Of a stretch of DNA of 64,000 nucleotides, positions 47,901-60,400 are shown in pieces. Source of the DNA: Oreocharis arfaki (lineage: Eukaryota; Chordata; Aves; Passeriformes; Paramythiidae); assembly GCA_013398015.1 (NCBI GenBank), contig VZRR01010834.1:705370-769369 (forward strand), written 5' to 3'. The position numbers and the translations under genes are program-made. Positions within the stretch are counted from its first letter, which is position 1; each line of letters opens with the position of its first letter. The notes beneath the pieces are model-generated. The model saw only the letters and a program-made list of their open reading frames with translations, had not been told where the DNA came from and ran no database searches.

Positions 47901-50404
47901 CCATTGCATAAATCCGCATTTGTGACCAGGATGAAGGAACAGCAAGTTCATGGAAAATTTTAAAAATAAATTTTTGAGGAGCAGTTTGGAGCAGTTCCAG
48001 TCTATCTGAGCACTGCAGATGTAATGCGGGCTGCCTGCATTTGCAATGCACAGTAAAAATTATCAGAAGATTCTGATTAGTAAATGGAATGTGAAATGTG
48101 TTCCCAACAGACCGTTTTCCCACAAGATATAACTCATTTTGAGCCGTGCTTATTTTTCAAAAGTGCATAATAGAACTGACATGGAGAAAATTTTATGTGG
48201 AACAGGGGAAATAAAAAAGCCACCTTCAAGTTAGAGGAACTCCAAATCAAATAATTCGGTTGAAACAGTTCTGCATTATTTCCAGCAAAGAGTTTGATTG
48301 ACAAGTGAGTCACAAAAGTGCAATAAACCTCTGCTCCGAGGGATTTGTGGTCTTTAAGGAGTGGAAGGGCCCTGATGCTGCCCTCAGCCTGCCCCACAGC
48401 TGTCCCAGCCCACTGCTCAGGGGCTGCTGCTCACAAGTGGCATTGGCTCCATCTGTAAAATGAGTAGGTCGAAGCTCTAAGATGGCAGCTGCTTTACCAA
48501 GTTCTCTTTTCCCCACTTCCCAAAGACAAGTCTCCTTCAAAAAACATGAGCAGCCCTTGCGCCACCATGATTTGTTTAATGTGCTCTGTGAGAGTATACA
48601 CTCTGCACGGTGTGAAGGTATTATCACAACACGATGCCACAGTGAAGCCGCTGGTGTCCCCTGATGAGCCAGCTCGCATCTGGTGTGAAGCAGCTCATGT
48701 CTAAACTGGGTGGATCTTTGGGGCCTGGAGAATTCACAGACATCACAATCAGTACGTCCCATAGTCAAGTCACCTCTGCTCTGAGACCCTGCTCTTCTGC
48801 ACCACAAAGGCTTGTGTTTCCTGCTTTTCGTGAGATTTCAAAATTATTTGAAAACTGAATTTTGAGATCTCAATCATTTCTGGAGAGAACTGTTTCCTGA
48901 GACAGGAAAAAAAGGGTTGCTTTTGTCAGCACAACTGCCAGCTGTTGTTTCAGGCTAGTCCGTCAGGTGAAGGAGGCATTTATAGCAGTTCCAGCCCCTC
49001 CTTTTTTCCAGTTCTTTCCACGAGAAAATCTGAAAAATATAGAGATGTGTTCTCTGTAGGAAAATGTAGGCATAAAACCTCCTTTTCTTAGGCTCTCCAA
49101 GACTGTTCACACTACAGAAAAAGGGTCTGTGCTCATACCAAATATTGTAAAATATGTACATTTGTCACATGTAAACCACTGAAAATTAAATAAGCAGAGG
49201 CCACAGATTTTTCTTTATGCACTTTAGGTTTCAGATTGCAAAACAGCTGCAAGTTGGCAACCACTGAGAGGTGGGATTGGATTGACTGCCTTCTCAAACA
49301 AAGTTCCACCTCAGAATGCGAACATGAGAAACAAAATGCTGTATTTCAGCTTGGCAGTCAGCCATGGTCAGAATCTGAACAGAAGGCTTCTTTGGGGTCC
49401 TTGGACACCAAGCGGAATATCTCTGACAATTCAGGATGTGCACAGAGGTAACACAGCAGTGTATCAAAATGCAGCAGGCTTTGCACTGAGGACCCAATTA
49501 TCTACCTCTTCTGCACAGTAAGCATACTGTAACCTTGCTCTAAAGAGGGTTGTTGTCTTTCCTTTGTTTTGGAAACTTAGTCCGTTATCTCTTTCACCTA
49601 ATCAGTTTCTTTCAATGTATTTACAATGTGTCATATATGTTTTCATTTGTAGTTAAATTTCTGGGCTGCAAGTAGTGATTCTTCACGTGCACTCTGCATT
49701 TTCACTCTGATTTTGAGACCTTCCTAACAATAAACTATAAAAACCACCAGATCGTTATTTCTGAGGATGCCAAGCTGATGTAACTGCAACCCTCTGTAGC
49801 TGAAAAATATCAGTGACATTCCTCTGTTCGTCTAATCCTTGACTTCAAGACATCATCAGATCAAAGGCAACCACTCAGCCAGTGTATGCTGGGTTTTCTT
49901 CATTTCCAAAAGAAATACCACAACTTGCAGAGCAGAAAATCCCCTGTATCCTTCTATAAAATCCTGCAGATTGAGACACGCTTATGGCTGTGAAAGGAGG
50001 GAAAAAGCAGATAAAATTCTGACCTCCTGTAGAAATGAAACTCCTGTCATTTCTGTCACTGAGGCTCTGATTTCACCCAAGAATTACAATTGCAACTTCC
50101 CTTAAAAAGTAGCTTGTCTCCTTAAACAGTGTTTTGGAGAAATGCAGCACTATCGCCCAAGGTACGGATTTGTGCTAGTGGAAAGCAATACGCCATTGTG
50201 AAATGCAGCCTCTAGAAATTAATTCCTCCTGAGACAGTTTTGTTACGTTTGGTTCGGGGTTTTTCCCTTTTAAACAGACTCATCAATTTTTGGGCCAGAT
50301 GATATCACTTTAATTGTTTTGCCTGACTTTCTCTGTAACACCAATTATAACCAGGCATGAATTATTTCCCCTTCGAATTACACTGTAGTTCAGTTGAGAA
50401 ATCC
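44950..50404. other. non-coding stretch
   Basis: No gene recognised. The 165-codon minus-strand frame at 48310-48807 has no recognisable domain and is probably chance. A likely old repeat sits at 45003-45075, and a palindromic POU-like site at 45430-45443. Confidence 0.5.
45003..45075 (+). repeat. old amniote interspersed repeat fragment (family uncertain)
   Basis: 'ccattgaagtcagtgggaag' is followed after a few bases by the imperfect inverse 'cctattgatctttagtggga'. This resembles the 'cattgaagtcaatggga' motif that is very common in turtle and crocodilian genomes. I cannot name the family with confidence. The call rests on remembered consensus wording. Confidence 0.4.
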
Positions 50405-50605
50405 TATTTTGATTTGAACAAAGGCAGTGATGGAGAACCCACAACAGCTTTTACTAAATCATTTCAGTGGTTAATAACCCCCTGCTTAGATAAATTGTAA
50501 TTTCCTTTGCAGTCTGAATTTGAAGAGCAGCCCTGAGCTTGTGCTGTATATTTGCTAGCCAGGCTGAAGAGCCCACTACCACAGCTTTGCTCACTGCACA
50601 GAGAC
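50405..50605 (-). mobile_element. ancient CR1/L3-like LINE relic, antisense
   Basis: The + strand reads 'ggcagtgatggagaacccac', 'tttcagtggttaataacccc', 'tgcagtctgaatttgaagag' and 'gctagccaggctgaagagcc', in that order. This matches the reverse complement of an old sauropsid CR1 3' region, which typically reads 'gtgatggagaatccacc', 'ccagtggttaattac', 'agtttgaatttgtctag' and 'gctagattgaagagccc'. It is more diverged and of a different lineage from the other CR1 copies here, so it probably predates the bird radiation. The relic may extend further left (to about 50225) in weaker form. Confidence 0.6.
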
Positions 50606-53185
50606 TGCCTGCCTTTAACTTTTTGTTGAGTACACTATAGAGCTGTCAGATGAAGGGCTTTTCATCCTACCCACTCCAAGGTGTCCTAGCAGAAGTAACT
50701 AGCACAGCCTAACCCTGCATGCACCACTGGTGTAGTGTTAGCGGTATTCTGTTGTCTTTGTGCAGCCTTTGCACGTGTTGGAGCGATGGCTGAGCTTCAC
50801 AGGCCATGTCTGAAGCTACCCCTGACCAGAGCCTTGCCCCTTCGTGCCATTCACAAGGCAGAAAGTCACCAGACCTGTTAGCATAACACCACATGCCGTT
50901 TCTCCCTAACCCACTTCAGCTGCAATGATTCATGTTAAAAAACAATTCACAAAACAACAGGAAAAAAGAAACACACTGCTCAAAGTGTTAAGGCTAACCT
51001 AGATCCCGGTGACAGAATGGGGTTGGGGAGCGATGGCATCAGCAGCTGCCCTGGGTCACCTGCACATTCCACTGAACAATCCTTATCAGGAGCCCCTTTC
51101 TCTGGAATATTTACGCCCAGCTTAGTACCCAGCTGTACACTGTCCCTTCAGTACACTTGGCCTTGTATTACCTTGATGAAAAACCTCACCTGACATCATT
51201 CTGACCAGGCACCTTGCTGTGTTAGAGTGTGCAGCAGTTGTCAGGCTCTTTGCTTACTCTGGCATAACCAAAATAATTTTGCTCCATTTTCAGATTTTGC
51301 TAATTCTTTGATCTGTTAGAAAAAGCCATGGTTCTCCAAAGTTCTTAAGCAATTGCAGTTCCCAAGATCGATGATCTATGACTAATAATGTTTTTTAATT
51401 TTCTCTTTCAATGAGTTATTTTTGTAAGCCATTGCCAGATTTCAATGAGGAGCCCCACTGATACACTTGGGGGAACTTGCGAGGGTTACAGATGTGTAAC
51501 CCTCAGCGTTGTCTTCAGACATCACATAAAGACAGCTGCAATGCTCATCAGTCTCCATTCACCACGAGGAGTAGTTACTTTCTCCTCGTAACTCCCTTTT
51601 CTCTTCCGTTCCCTCAGAAATGGAGCCCCAGTGTCATGATGCCTGGAGCACAAGCTTTCAGAAAAACTTAGGGTCCCCTCTAGCAACTGATTCTTGTAAC
51701 AGACACCATGAAGTGTCACCACAGTGGAAATTTTAGTACAGCTGTGTCTTCGTTATCCTTCTGCCATCACACTTTAAACTTCCTCTCAGATTCCTTAGAA
51801 ATATGTTAATTTTGAAAGATGCTGTTTTCAGCAGAAGAGAGATGAAACATAGTGCTATATGTGTGTAAGTGTCCAGTTTCTGTGGGTGGGGCTCCCATCA
51901 TTTCTCAGACAGCCTGACCTCTGCATGTTGCCTTATTCCTGCTGAACTGTATCTGACTTAAAAGAGTGAAAATAATGATTTTGTTTCTTACTTGTCTAGT
52001 TCATGTATCAGTCAACAATTGTTGGCTTTGCCAAGGGCAACTCTTGCTCTATTAATCCACAAACTTGCTCTCCAGAGTCCTTCATTGCGGCCTCACCCCA
52101 GCCTGCCAACTTCTGGGTCTACTCAGGATTTCTTACCCCCACACAGCACAGAAACAATATTAACAGTGCCCACTTAAATGAACAAGACAGCTTTGGGACT
52201 ATGCTTACAACTCTTAAGCCAAAACATAAATATTTCTGGAAACCTCAAAAATGTGAGTTTAGAGTGGGAAACTACTTGAAAAGTCACCTGTTACTACTGG
52301 TGCTACTGGTGCTACTACTGGTACTACACCTGGTGCTACTGCAGTTCCAGTGTCATACAAACATAAATTAACTTTTGTTTTAGCTTAGTGGGCTTCCTAA
52401 TGAAATATCTTATGACTGCTTTTGTTTTTAAATTTACTATGCTTTAGTTCAGTAATTGGTTTATGACTGCAATTACTAGTCTTTCAGGCAAGACTTATTA
52501 AAAACCAATTAGGTTGCTCCAAACTCTGGTGATTTTATGATCATATAGATCAATATAAATCACAGTTAATTAAGCTCTTTATCACTAAAGTTTTCCATAT
52601 ACAATGTATTTACAGCATTGCAACAACAGGCAATATTCTTACCTCTCCACACCAATTCAGTCATATTAAAACAAAAATGGGTTTGTTACAGCAGAGGCTG
52701 AACAACAAAATTTACTTAAGTAGCCTGCTGCACACTAACAATGATATGATGGTGTGAACTGATAGTGTTTATCTACAGAGGGGAAAAAAACCCTAGAAAT
52801 ATAAGCATAATCTGAAAAATGCTATTTAAAAAAAGGGAAAATAAAGCAAGCCAAGTTAAAACTCTTAGAATATATGTTTCCTTTCCAAGTCTTATCAGAC
52901 TTGTTACAGGGTATAATTCTGGCTGCACTATAATGAAAAAAAAAAAAAAACCAAAACAACCAAACACCTAAGCTAGCTAAAAGTGCAAGTATTTCTTAAG
53001 AGTTCCAATCCAAAATGTGCAAATAAATATAGTCTGGACTTGTTTTCCTTTTTACCAGATCCACTCTCTAATAAATTTCTCTTTAATGGCCAGTAGCTCT
53101 GCCATTAAATATTTTTATATTAAAACAGCTACAGACTGTCTCCTGGCTTGCAGGAGTCTCTGAGTGGTAAAGTTAAAGACCAAAA
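50606..53185. other. non-coding stretch
   Basis: AT-rich, with no gene recognised. A 122-codon frame at 52003-52371 follows an acceptor-like 'ttcttacttgtctag', but its hydrophobic tail is simply the translated TACTGGTGC repeat. A poly-A run occurs near 52936. Confidence 0.5.
52291..52345 (+). repeat. degenerate TACTGGTGC / TAC-TGG minisatellite
   Basis: Repeated units of TACTGGTGC and TACTGGTAC occupy about 55 bp, with imperfect trinucleotide-like periodicity. In one frame this translates to a Leu/Val-rich run. Confidence 0.8.
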
Positions 53186-53637
53186 TGTGCTGTTGTTCTT
53201 CAGGAGTTTTGTCCTGATGATGCCTTAGGATTTAGCTTTAGTGTTTTTCAGATCCTGTACTGCTTTAGTGTGTGACTCTAAAACTCCATAGCCTGTTAGC
53301 TGCTGTTCTCCCATTCTGGTCAGACACAACAAACCCTCTCTGGGCCTGGACTCAAGGACACCTTGTTGCCAAAATGTGTAAACTGAGCCTCTGGGAAGGG
53401 GGAGCAAACTTAGGGTAATTACATCACTACCTGAAATTGGAGAATTAACCCTGACATGCAGATGGACCAAACTTATAAAAGTGTGAAAAACCCGTGACCC
53501 AGGGTCCATCTTGGGTGGAGCCCCTCGGATGCTTTTGACTCCCAGGGTGTACCTTTGATGGCCCTTCAATAAATACCCGCTTTTACTCTCTTAATTTTGT
53601 CTAGCCTCTGTTTTCAGGTAGCCCCTCCAAGGCATCA
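53186..53637 (+). mobile_element. probable solo LTR of an endogenous retrovirus
   Basis: The segment has a compact LTR layout. A TATA box (TTATAAAAG, 53473-53481) is followed about 90 bp later by AATAAA (53568-53573), then a T-rich stretch ('gcttttactctcttaatttt') and a U5-like end terminating in CA ('ccctccaaggcatca', ending 53637). Between the TATA box and the hexamer are 'agggtccatcttgggtggag' and 'cctttgatggcccttcaat', wording typical of avian LTRs. The left boundary is a guess at 'tgtgctgttgttc'. I found no target-site duplication, and no gag, pol or env remnant lies beside it. A long minus-strand frame through it (53225-53569) looks spurious. Confidence 0.6.
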
Positions 53638-56600
53638 GTGAATTAGGATCCTTCAGGGATAACTCCACTAAAACTTATAGGCCAAGATTCAACAGTTGCA
53701 AATTTTGATCTTCAAAAATGTATAATTTAAAATACAGGTGGTTTTTAATGCTTATGGAAAAAGAACATCATCCCTCAACTTCTGCCACCCAACTCATTTA
53801 CACTGACTTTCTCTGGTTTTGCTTTCGTATTTATTATGGCTGGAGAAATGCACTAGTTTAAAATTATTAACTTGAATTTAATGCACTAGAGAGTAGTAGG
53901 AGCTGCTCCCACCTCTCCCTGCACAGATGAAGGCCGTGCTAGGTGAGAGGTATCTGGCCGTGCTTTGGAGGCTGACCCCGTGGAGGGACTGGCAGGTGGG
54001 ATGTCCACCTGCAGCCCAACACTGACTGGCTGACCAGTGTCCCCAGGTCCCTGAGATAAAATAATACTAATAATAAATACTTGTTTCAGGCTGAGCTGAC
54101 TAACGTCACTAATAATTTATTAAACCTGGATGCTGTGAGGATGAATATTTTCAGGCTGCTGGCTTAAAGTAATCACCTGATGTACCAACATTACCTGATA
54201 TAATCACTACATGGTTCCTGCAGTCAATGTTTTATGCAATACATCTTTGGAAATCTCTGTCCCATTAGTTTAATGACTTTAGTGGCTGCTTTTGTGAGAT
54301 GCTTCAATCTTGATCTGCATGGAGCACCTCCAATGTGAGATGTAGCAGGTTATCAGCTCATGTTTTCGTTGTTTCTCCATCAATATTTTTTCAAGTGGAT
54401 CCCCTCTTCCCAAACAACCAGCAGCCCATCTCTTGCTGTGGTATATTGATAATTTGAGTATATTTATGAAGAGATTAGGAGCCATGCTTTCTAAATATTC
54501 ATGAACTCATTTGAATTTCTCTAGCATTGAAAAACACGTTAAATAAAACAAGGTGGATGTTGGAGGCAGTTTGAAAAAGATTTTGTGAAATACTTCATTT
54601 TAAATGCTATTTTAACAGGTGGGAGCAGCATACTTAAAATGACCCAAAAAAAAAAAAAAAAGGAAAGATCATTAAAAAGAAAAAGTGTCCTACCTCAAAT
54701 GTTACCAAAATGTCACATCACATAGGAACACTTTCAGAGAGGAAGATATGTTCTTTCCTGATGCACCAGTTTCATAATATTGTGACATTTACATTCTAAT
54801 GATAACTAAACTTTGATCTTCGGGAAATTTTAGAGCAAAGAGCCTGATTTGCTGTGATTCCTCACCTCCCTGAGGGAACTAGATGCAGCCTACAAACCTC
54901 ACAGGAGTTGTACAAACAGAAAATAAGAAAGTAAAATATTGGGAAAGATGGCTGTTTGGATTATGTGTGCCCAGAGAAGTCGTGAGGATTAAGCAGGTTG
55001 AACACTGAGGTTTGGTTAAGGATAGCTATACAAAACCCATGCAAACACTCCCTTGCACTTAGGAGGACAGGGAGCTAAAGACATAAGCCTGAACCCATCT
55101 ATTTTTGCTGACAGCGGGTCTTGAGAAGTTGGGAAGTAATGGGCTAAAGGGATTGCAGAGCTTCAGCTTTACTCCTAATCCATGTCACAGAATTAAAACT
55201 AACATGGGGAGGAAATCCTGTAAAAACCCTCCTTAGGAGAGCATAAATGACATCATTCTGCATGCAGCTTAGTAGAGTACTGCTGGTGCTGCTCTCTGAG
55301 CAAGGTGGAGGCTATGGAGCCTCCTTACTTTTGCCCGGTGTGCTGCCATGTGTCCTAATACAAATATCTACTTTAACATGCAGACTCTGGCTTGACTCAA
55401 GGTGCAAAAAAGATTTGCACTTCTGGTGAAATACTGGCATTTGGATGCTGCTCAAGGCAAATCCTCATTGTACACTGGAGCCGTTCTTCGGTCTCTCTCC
55501 CCTCAGAGCCTGGAAGGAAACACTTTTCCTTCACAACTTTCTTTCAAAAGCCCAGCAGCTACTGAGTTTTTAGGAATTGTTTTATTTGCTTAGGTGTGCT
55601 GGGCAACTGGCTGCCTTTAGTGTGAGTAAAAGGAGAACGAGCAATTTTACCTGGGTTTGTACCTTGCTGGATCCTGGAAGGCACATCATGCAACCCAGTG
55701 ATAAATTAGAGTGAGCAGGTTCCTTGCAACACGGAGATAGAAGAGAAGAAAATAGGTGGTGCGCAATACCATGCAACCAAAGATGTTCTGCTTCAGTGAT
55801 CATCTGCTACCCTGCCTACCCTGGGCAGTGTTGTGCTTCTCCAGACTGAAGAAGCCTTAGGTTCATTAAGGTCTCCCAAAGACAAATACCTTCTGCCCCA
55901 AAGTAATTTTCATCAACTGCCCTTCAAAGAACTATATGGGACAGAATCAATTAACTGTTAAGAATTAGGATCTGAGCTACGTGTAATAAATTCAACTACT
56001 TGCTCCTGGATGGAATTTTTGCTGTGAGAAGGCATCTTCTTAGTGTCAGAGTGCTCAAGATAATAGTCTGGTATTTTATAGGCTTTTCAGAGCCAAATTA
56101 TCAAGCAATGTATATTCTGTGTATTCAAGTAATTCAATGATACCACTAATATTAATCTTCCCGCTGGAACTGATGCAAAGCAAAATAACTCCAATGAGAG
56201 AAATATGGGGTTTACTGCTAAAATTCTTGCATAAGCTTTTCATACAATAATTCTGAACTTCAAATAATATAATATTACACTGAATAAAGTTATGCAATTC
56301 TCCCATCTGAAAATGAAATTTGTCTTTTTTGATTGGCATGGACTCCTTAAGGGTTAGCATACAGAGTTCTCGTATGCAGGGATATGTCTGTGAAAGGAAA
56401 TACAAACTTTACAAACTGTTCTTGATTTGCTTAGTTAATAACACTCAGTTAATTAATGTTTTATATTTAATTACAGTAGATTGCAATTCATTATTTCAAA
56501 CAGATTTAAAACCTAACAAGCATCAGACTGCAGAGCAAATACTCTTCCTTTGTGCACATAACCACTTCCAGCTTCTCAACCTTTTGTAATGTAAGTACAG

Positions 56601-57296
56601 GAAAAAGAATTAAAAATATGTACATAAAGGCAGATGCACTAGAACATTTTGTCTATTCGTTGGAGCTGGATAGTTAACATGGCAAGAAAAATTAAACTGG
56701 GATTTAGAGACACATTTTTTACCTTGTAGAATGAAGAGCTTTCAGGATTTTACTTTAATTACCTTCTTGTTCAGTTTTTCCTCTGTTGTCTAAAATATCA
56801 ATGAGACCTTTGTCTTCTATATTCTATTGCCATGAATCTCTTAAGCAAAATTGCTGCCTTCAAGAGCAGAATAGAAACCAGAGACCAAGGCACAGAAATG
56901 TTTAGGCAACAGATTCCATTAAGAAAAGAGAGGGAGAGAAAGAGAAAGAAAGTACATCTGACTGAAGCAAAATTTCGAAGTATTTTCATTTCTTGCTACA
57001 GCAGAAACTTTCTGAGCTCCTCCAGGATAGTTTCCCAAAACTGCTGTGAAGGCAGTAAGGTAGAAGATGGATGGAGAGACTGCAGAGCTCTGCCACGGGG
57101 CCAACTCAGCTCTGTCCCCTTCCAATCCCCTTACCCGCTTCTTACTCCTACCCTGTCTGTAATTAGACTTCTAAACTGTCTTGGGAAGGGAAAGAGATAG
57201 AAGAAACACGCTGAGAAAACCTTCTGGCTAACCCCGGGAATTAGGTATATTCAGGTCACTGCAGCTCACACAATGTGGCAGCTGAAATGAAGCAGC
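53638..57296. other. non-coding stretch
   Basis: No gene recognised. It contains a poly-A run near 54645 and a purine-rich GA tract at 56921-56952. All open frames are short and featureless. Confidence 0.5.
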
Positions 57297-57480
57297 ATCA
57301 TAGACCCATAAAATCATACAACCATTCATGCTGGAAAAGACCTCTAAAATCCTTGAGTCCAACCACTAACCCAGAACTGCCAAACCCAACACTAAACCAT
57401 GCGCCTAAGTGCCGTAGCTACACATCTTCTAAATACTTCCAGGGATGGTGACTCATCAGAGGAAACCCTTTTTCTAGAGC
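57297..57480 (-). mobile_element. short CR1 LINE 3' end, antisense
   Basis: The + strand starts with degenerate terminal repeats ('gcatcatagacccataaaat'). It continues 'atgctggaaaagacctctaa', 'gagtccaaccactaaccca' and 'cttccagggatggtgactca'. This is the extreme CR1 3' end in reverse orientation, in a subfamily like the copy at 933-1513. Confidence 0.9.
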
Positions 57481-60400
57481 AAAGAAGTCTGAATTAACCA
57501 AAGCTTGTTAGAATGAGGATAAGATTAGTAGCAGTGTACCATTTCTAGAATTACAGTGTTGGCAGAAAAAATATTTGTTTAAAAGAATTCTTTTTTTAAG
57601 GAAATAGACTACGTTATTATCATAACTGTAATAAACCCAAAAGATTTCAATCATACTTTTGTCTGAGAACCCAACTGTGAAATAACAAAATCCCCACAAC
57701 TTTGCTTTTGGTATGTAAAAGAGAACACATCTAAATTAATCCTCACATCCTTTCACAGATAGATTGATGAATAACTACGTCCTGGAGAATAAAAACAGGA
57801 CTCCCAAAGACTGGAAAGCAGAGAAGCTGAACTACTGCTCCTTCAAGCAGCTTTTAATCTACACCAGTGATTGTGAAGGAAGTGGGATGGAGTCCATTGA
57901 GGACTTCAGACACCAAAGCTGAGGGCAGATTAGTTCTTCTTTTCCAAAAGTTTGTTTGAGAGAGGCAGACAGCCTCATTCCCAAACAAAACATACTCAAG
58001 TAGCTATGGACCCTCCATCCATGCCAGCTGAAGCCAGCATGGGTTCCAACTTAAACAAGGAGAGATTAGCCTTGAGCACGGGTACCAAACCTACCGGATT
58101 GCTGTAAAATGAGCATAAACCTCTCAGAGCAGAAGTGCCATGGCAAGACTGTAAACCTGCTTGAAAGGCTTCACACAGAAGCCAGCACCCAGCTGTGAAA
58201 AGTTTTTGTTCTTGAGAAAGAGCATTGCTCTGCCAGCCCAGTGTGCTCACACAGAGCCTCTGATCAGCTGGCGCTTACAAGATACTTGTTAAGAGAGAGC
58301 TTATGTTAGTAAAGCCCCAGTATAGATATGTGAAAACATGCGAGGTGAGGTCTTTTTAATCTCTCAATTATATTTTTACATTGGGCTTCTGCTAAGGGGG
58401 AGACGGAAATAAGATCTGCAAAGTTTCTTCAACATGTATAAACCCCAAGAATTTAAGACTCCTTCATGATATTTAGTATGAATGCAAATGCTTCTTCCCA
58501 AGTCTTTGTTTTCCTTTTTCCAAGTTTTTAATGGTTTTGGCCTCAGGGTCCCTTACTCTTGAACAATGCTAGTGTAGAAAATAATAGGTATTAGTCCAGT
58601 TGTTCTGAGCCCCAGAAGAGCACTGTGCTCACTTGCAGCAATCCTTGCCATTCCTGTGAGTAATGAACTGTGCTTAATGGCACAGCACCCAGCTTCAGGA
58701 TATGTCCATAGGGACTATTTCACCAGCATGTTGTTCTGGGGAGAGACTTCCACCTGGGACACCAACAATTTGGGTTCAAAGTCTAGGTGTGTGATAGAGA
58801 TTATTTCGTGGATGTAAAGCCATTTATTGTCTCTGTGTTTTTTATCTGAAATGGGGAGAACCATGTTTCTCTTGTAAGAGGCTGAGGTAGTACTAATTTG
58901 CTGAGGTTTCAGAAGTCGAGAGAACTGCATCAGTGCTTAGAAGATTTAGCAGACCATCTGCATCTGTATAACGTCGGAGAGATTTTCGTTGGTTAGATGT
59001 TGTGCTGGGGTTTTAAATGTAGGTGGGCTATGGTGTGTCTCTGCAAGCTCAGAAGAACAGGTCTCCTCCACAAAGCTCTCAGTTCAGGAGGAAATCCTTC
59101 ATCTTGCTTTCTTGTCTGCCTGCAGATGGCTTAAAGACATTACAGAATATTTTTCCTAAAGAAAAAAAATTGGAAAACCTCTGCAGAAGACAAGGTTTTT
59201 CAAGGTTGTTTCTTACCAATTGAGTTTTGCGTTGAAATTGGATAGCTACTGCCTTAGACCAATATATGGCTTGTAAAGTGAAAGCCTGGGGGACAAAATA
59301 TCTACCTTCTTCTCTATCTGTCTGTATATCTCGTATTTATTCTTTTTATGGCCCAGTCAAGAGAGGAAACAATAAATGCACTCGTACATTATAAATTTAC
59401 TTGAGAACGACTTTCCCAGGTAAGGTTGGTGTAAGCCACATGTTCCCCTCCTCTCACTAAGGCTCACAATCTTTATAAATGACAGTCTCCTCTCTTTCTG
59501 CAGATTTCTCCAAGACCCACTGCCTGCAGCTCTCTGCTCTGCTGACAGCCTCAAGGAGCAGCATGTCTGGGTGAGCATGGATGTCTCTCCCCAGCTGTGC
59601 CACCTGTGCCCACATCCTTCCATGGCACTGACTGCTATGTCTCTCCTCCCCACCATGTGGGCTGGCGGACAGTATTTTGGGTATGAACGTGCAATACCAG
59701 ACAAGAAAGAGGGGGGATGGCTAAAGCCAGGTCTGCCTCAGAGGTCTGTATTTCTTGTCAGCAGCTGGGTTGCATGGGAAGATGTAGATCTCCAGGCTGC
59801 TCTCTCCAAATAATTTCTGTGATTAATTTAGACCCTCGGTGCTTGCTGCTTGCCAGAAATTCTTGTGAGAATACACTAGCCGTGAAGAAAGGCAGAGAAA
59901 CAGCCACAGCTGGACCCTGGCCAGTCCAGCTGGCATGGTGATGTGTGTGAAGCCCCTGGAGCCTGCCCAGGGACAGGCTGGTGGGGGAAGCCGCTGGCAG
60001 CATGACCTGCTTTCCTTCCCCCACACATGGCAATAGCCAGGTCATGGTCAAAGGGGGAGCCAGACCTGGAACAAAACCAGTGGGCTGCACTCATGAGAAC
60101 TACTGCACTGCTGAACAGCTGGAGATCACTGATGTTTATCTCCATGGGAAACATGGCTATTTCCCTTTTGCCTTCATGCTGCTACGCTGTTTGCAAGGAA
60201 CAGCAACCCCTTCTGAAGATAAACCAGTGAGCAACTGAGCCAGAAGAGCTATACTCTAATGCAAAAGGTTTTGACCTGTTTGTGTATTACACCACGCCTT
60301 CTCTGTAAATATGTGTTGTCATAATGGTAGCTCTGGTACTTCTCTTTGCCAATAATCTACTGAGAACTCCCTCGGTGCGATGTGTGCACAGGTAAATTGT

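Noticed and set aside
48310..48807. 165-codon minus-strand open frame
   Set aside because: No recognisable domain or start context. Other frames over the same stretch are also open, so low stop density explains it.
53225..53569. 114-codon minus-strand frame
   Set aside because: It runs antisense through the probable LTR and resembles no retroviral or host protein.
59357..60238. Cluster of overlapping frames on both strands
   Set aside because: Locally higher GC content lowers stop frequency. No domain, and no consistent splice signals.
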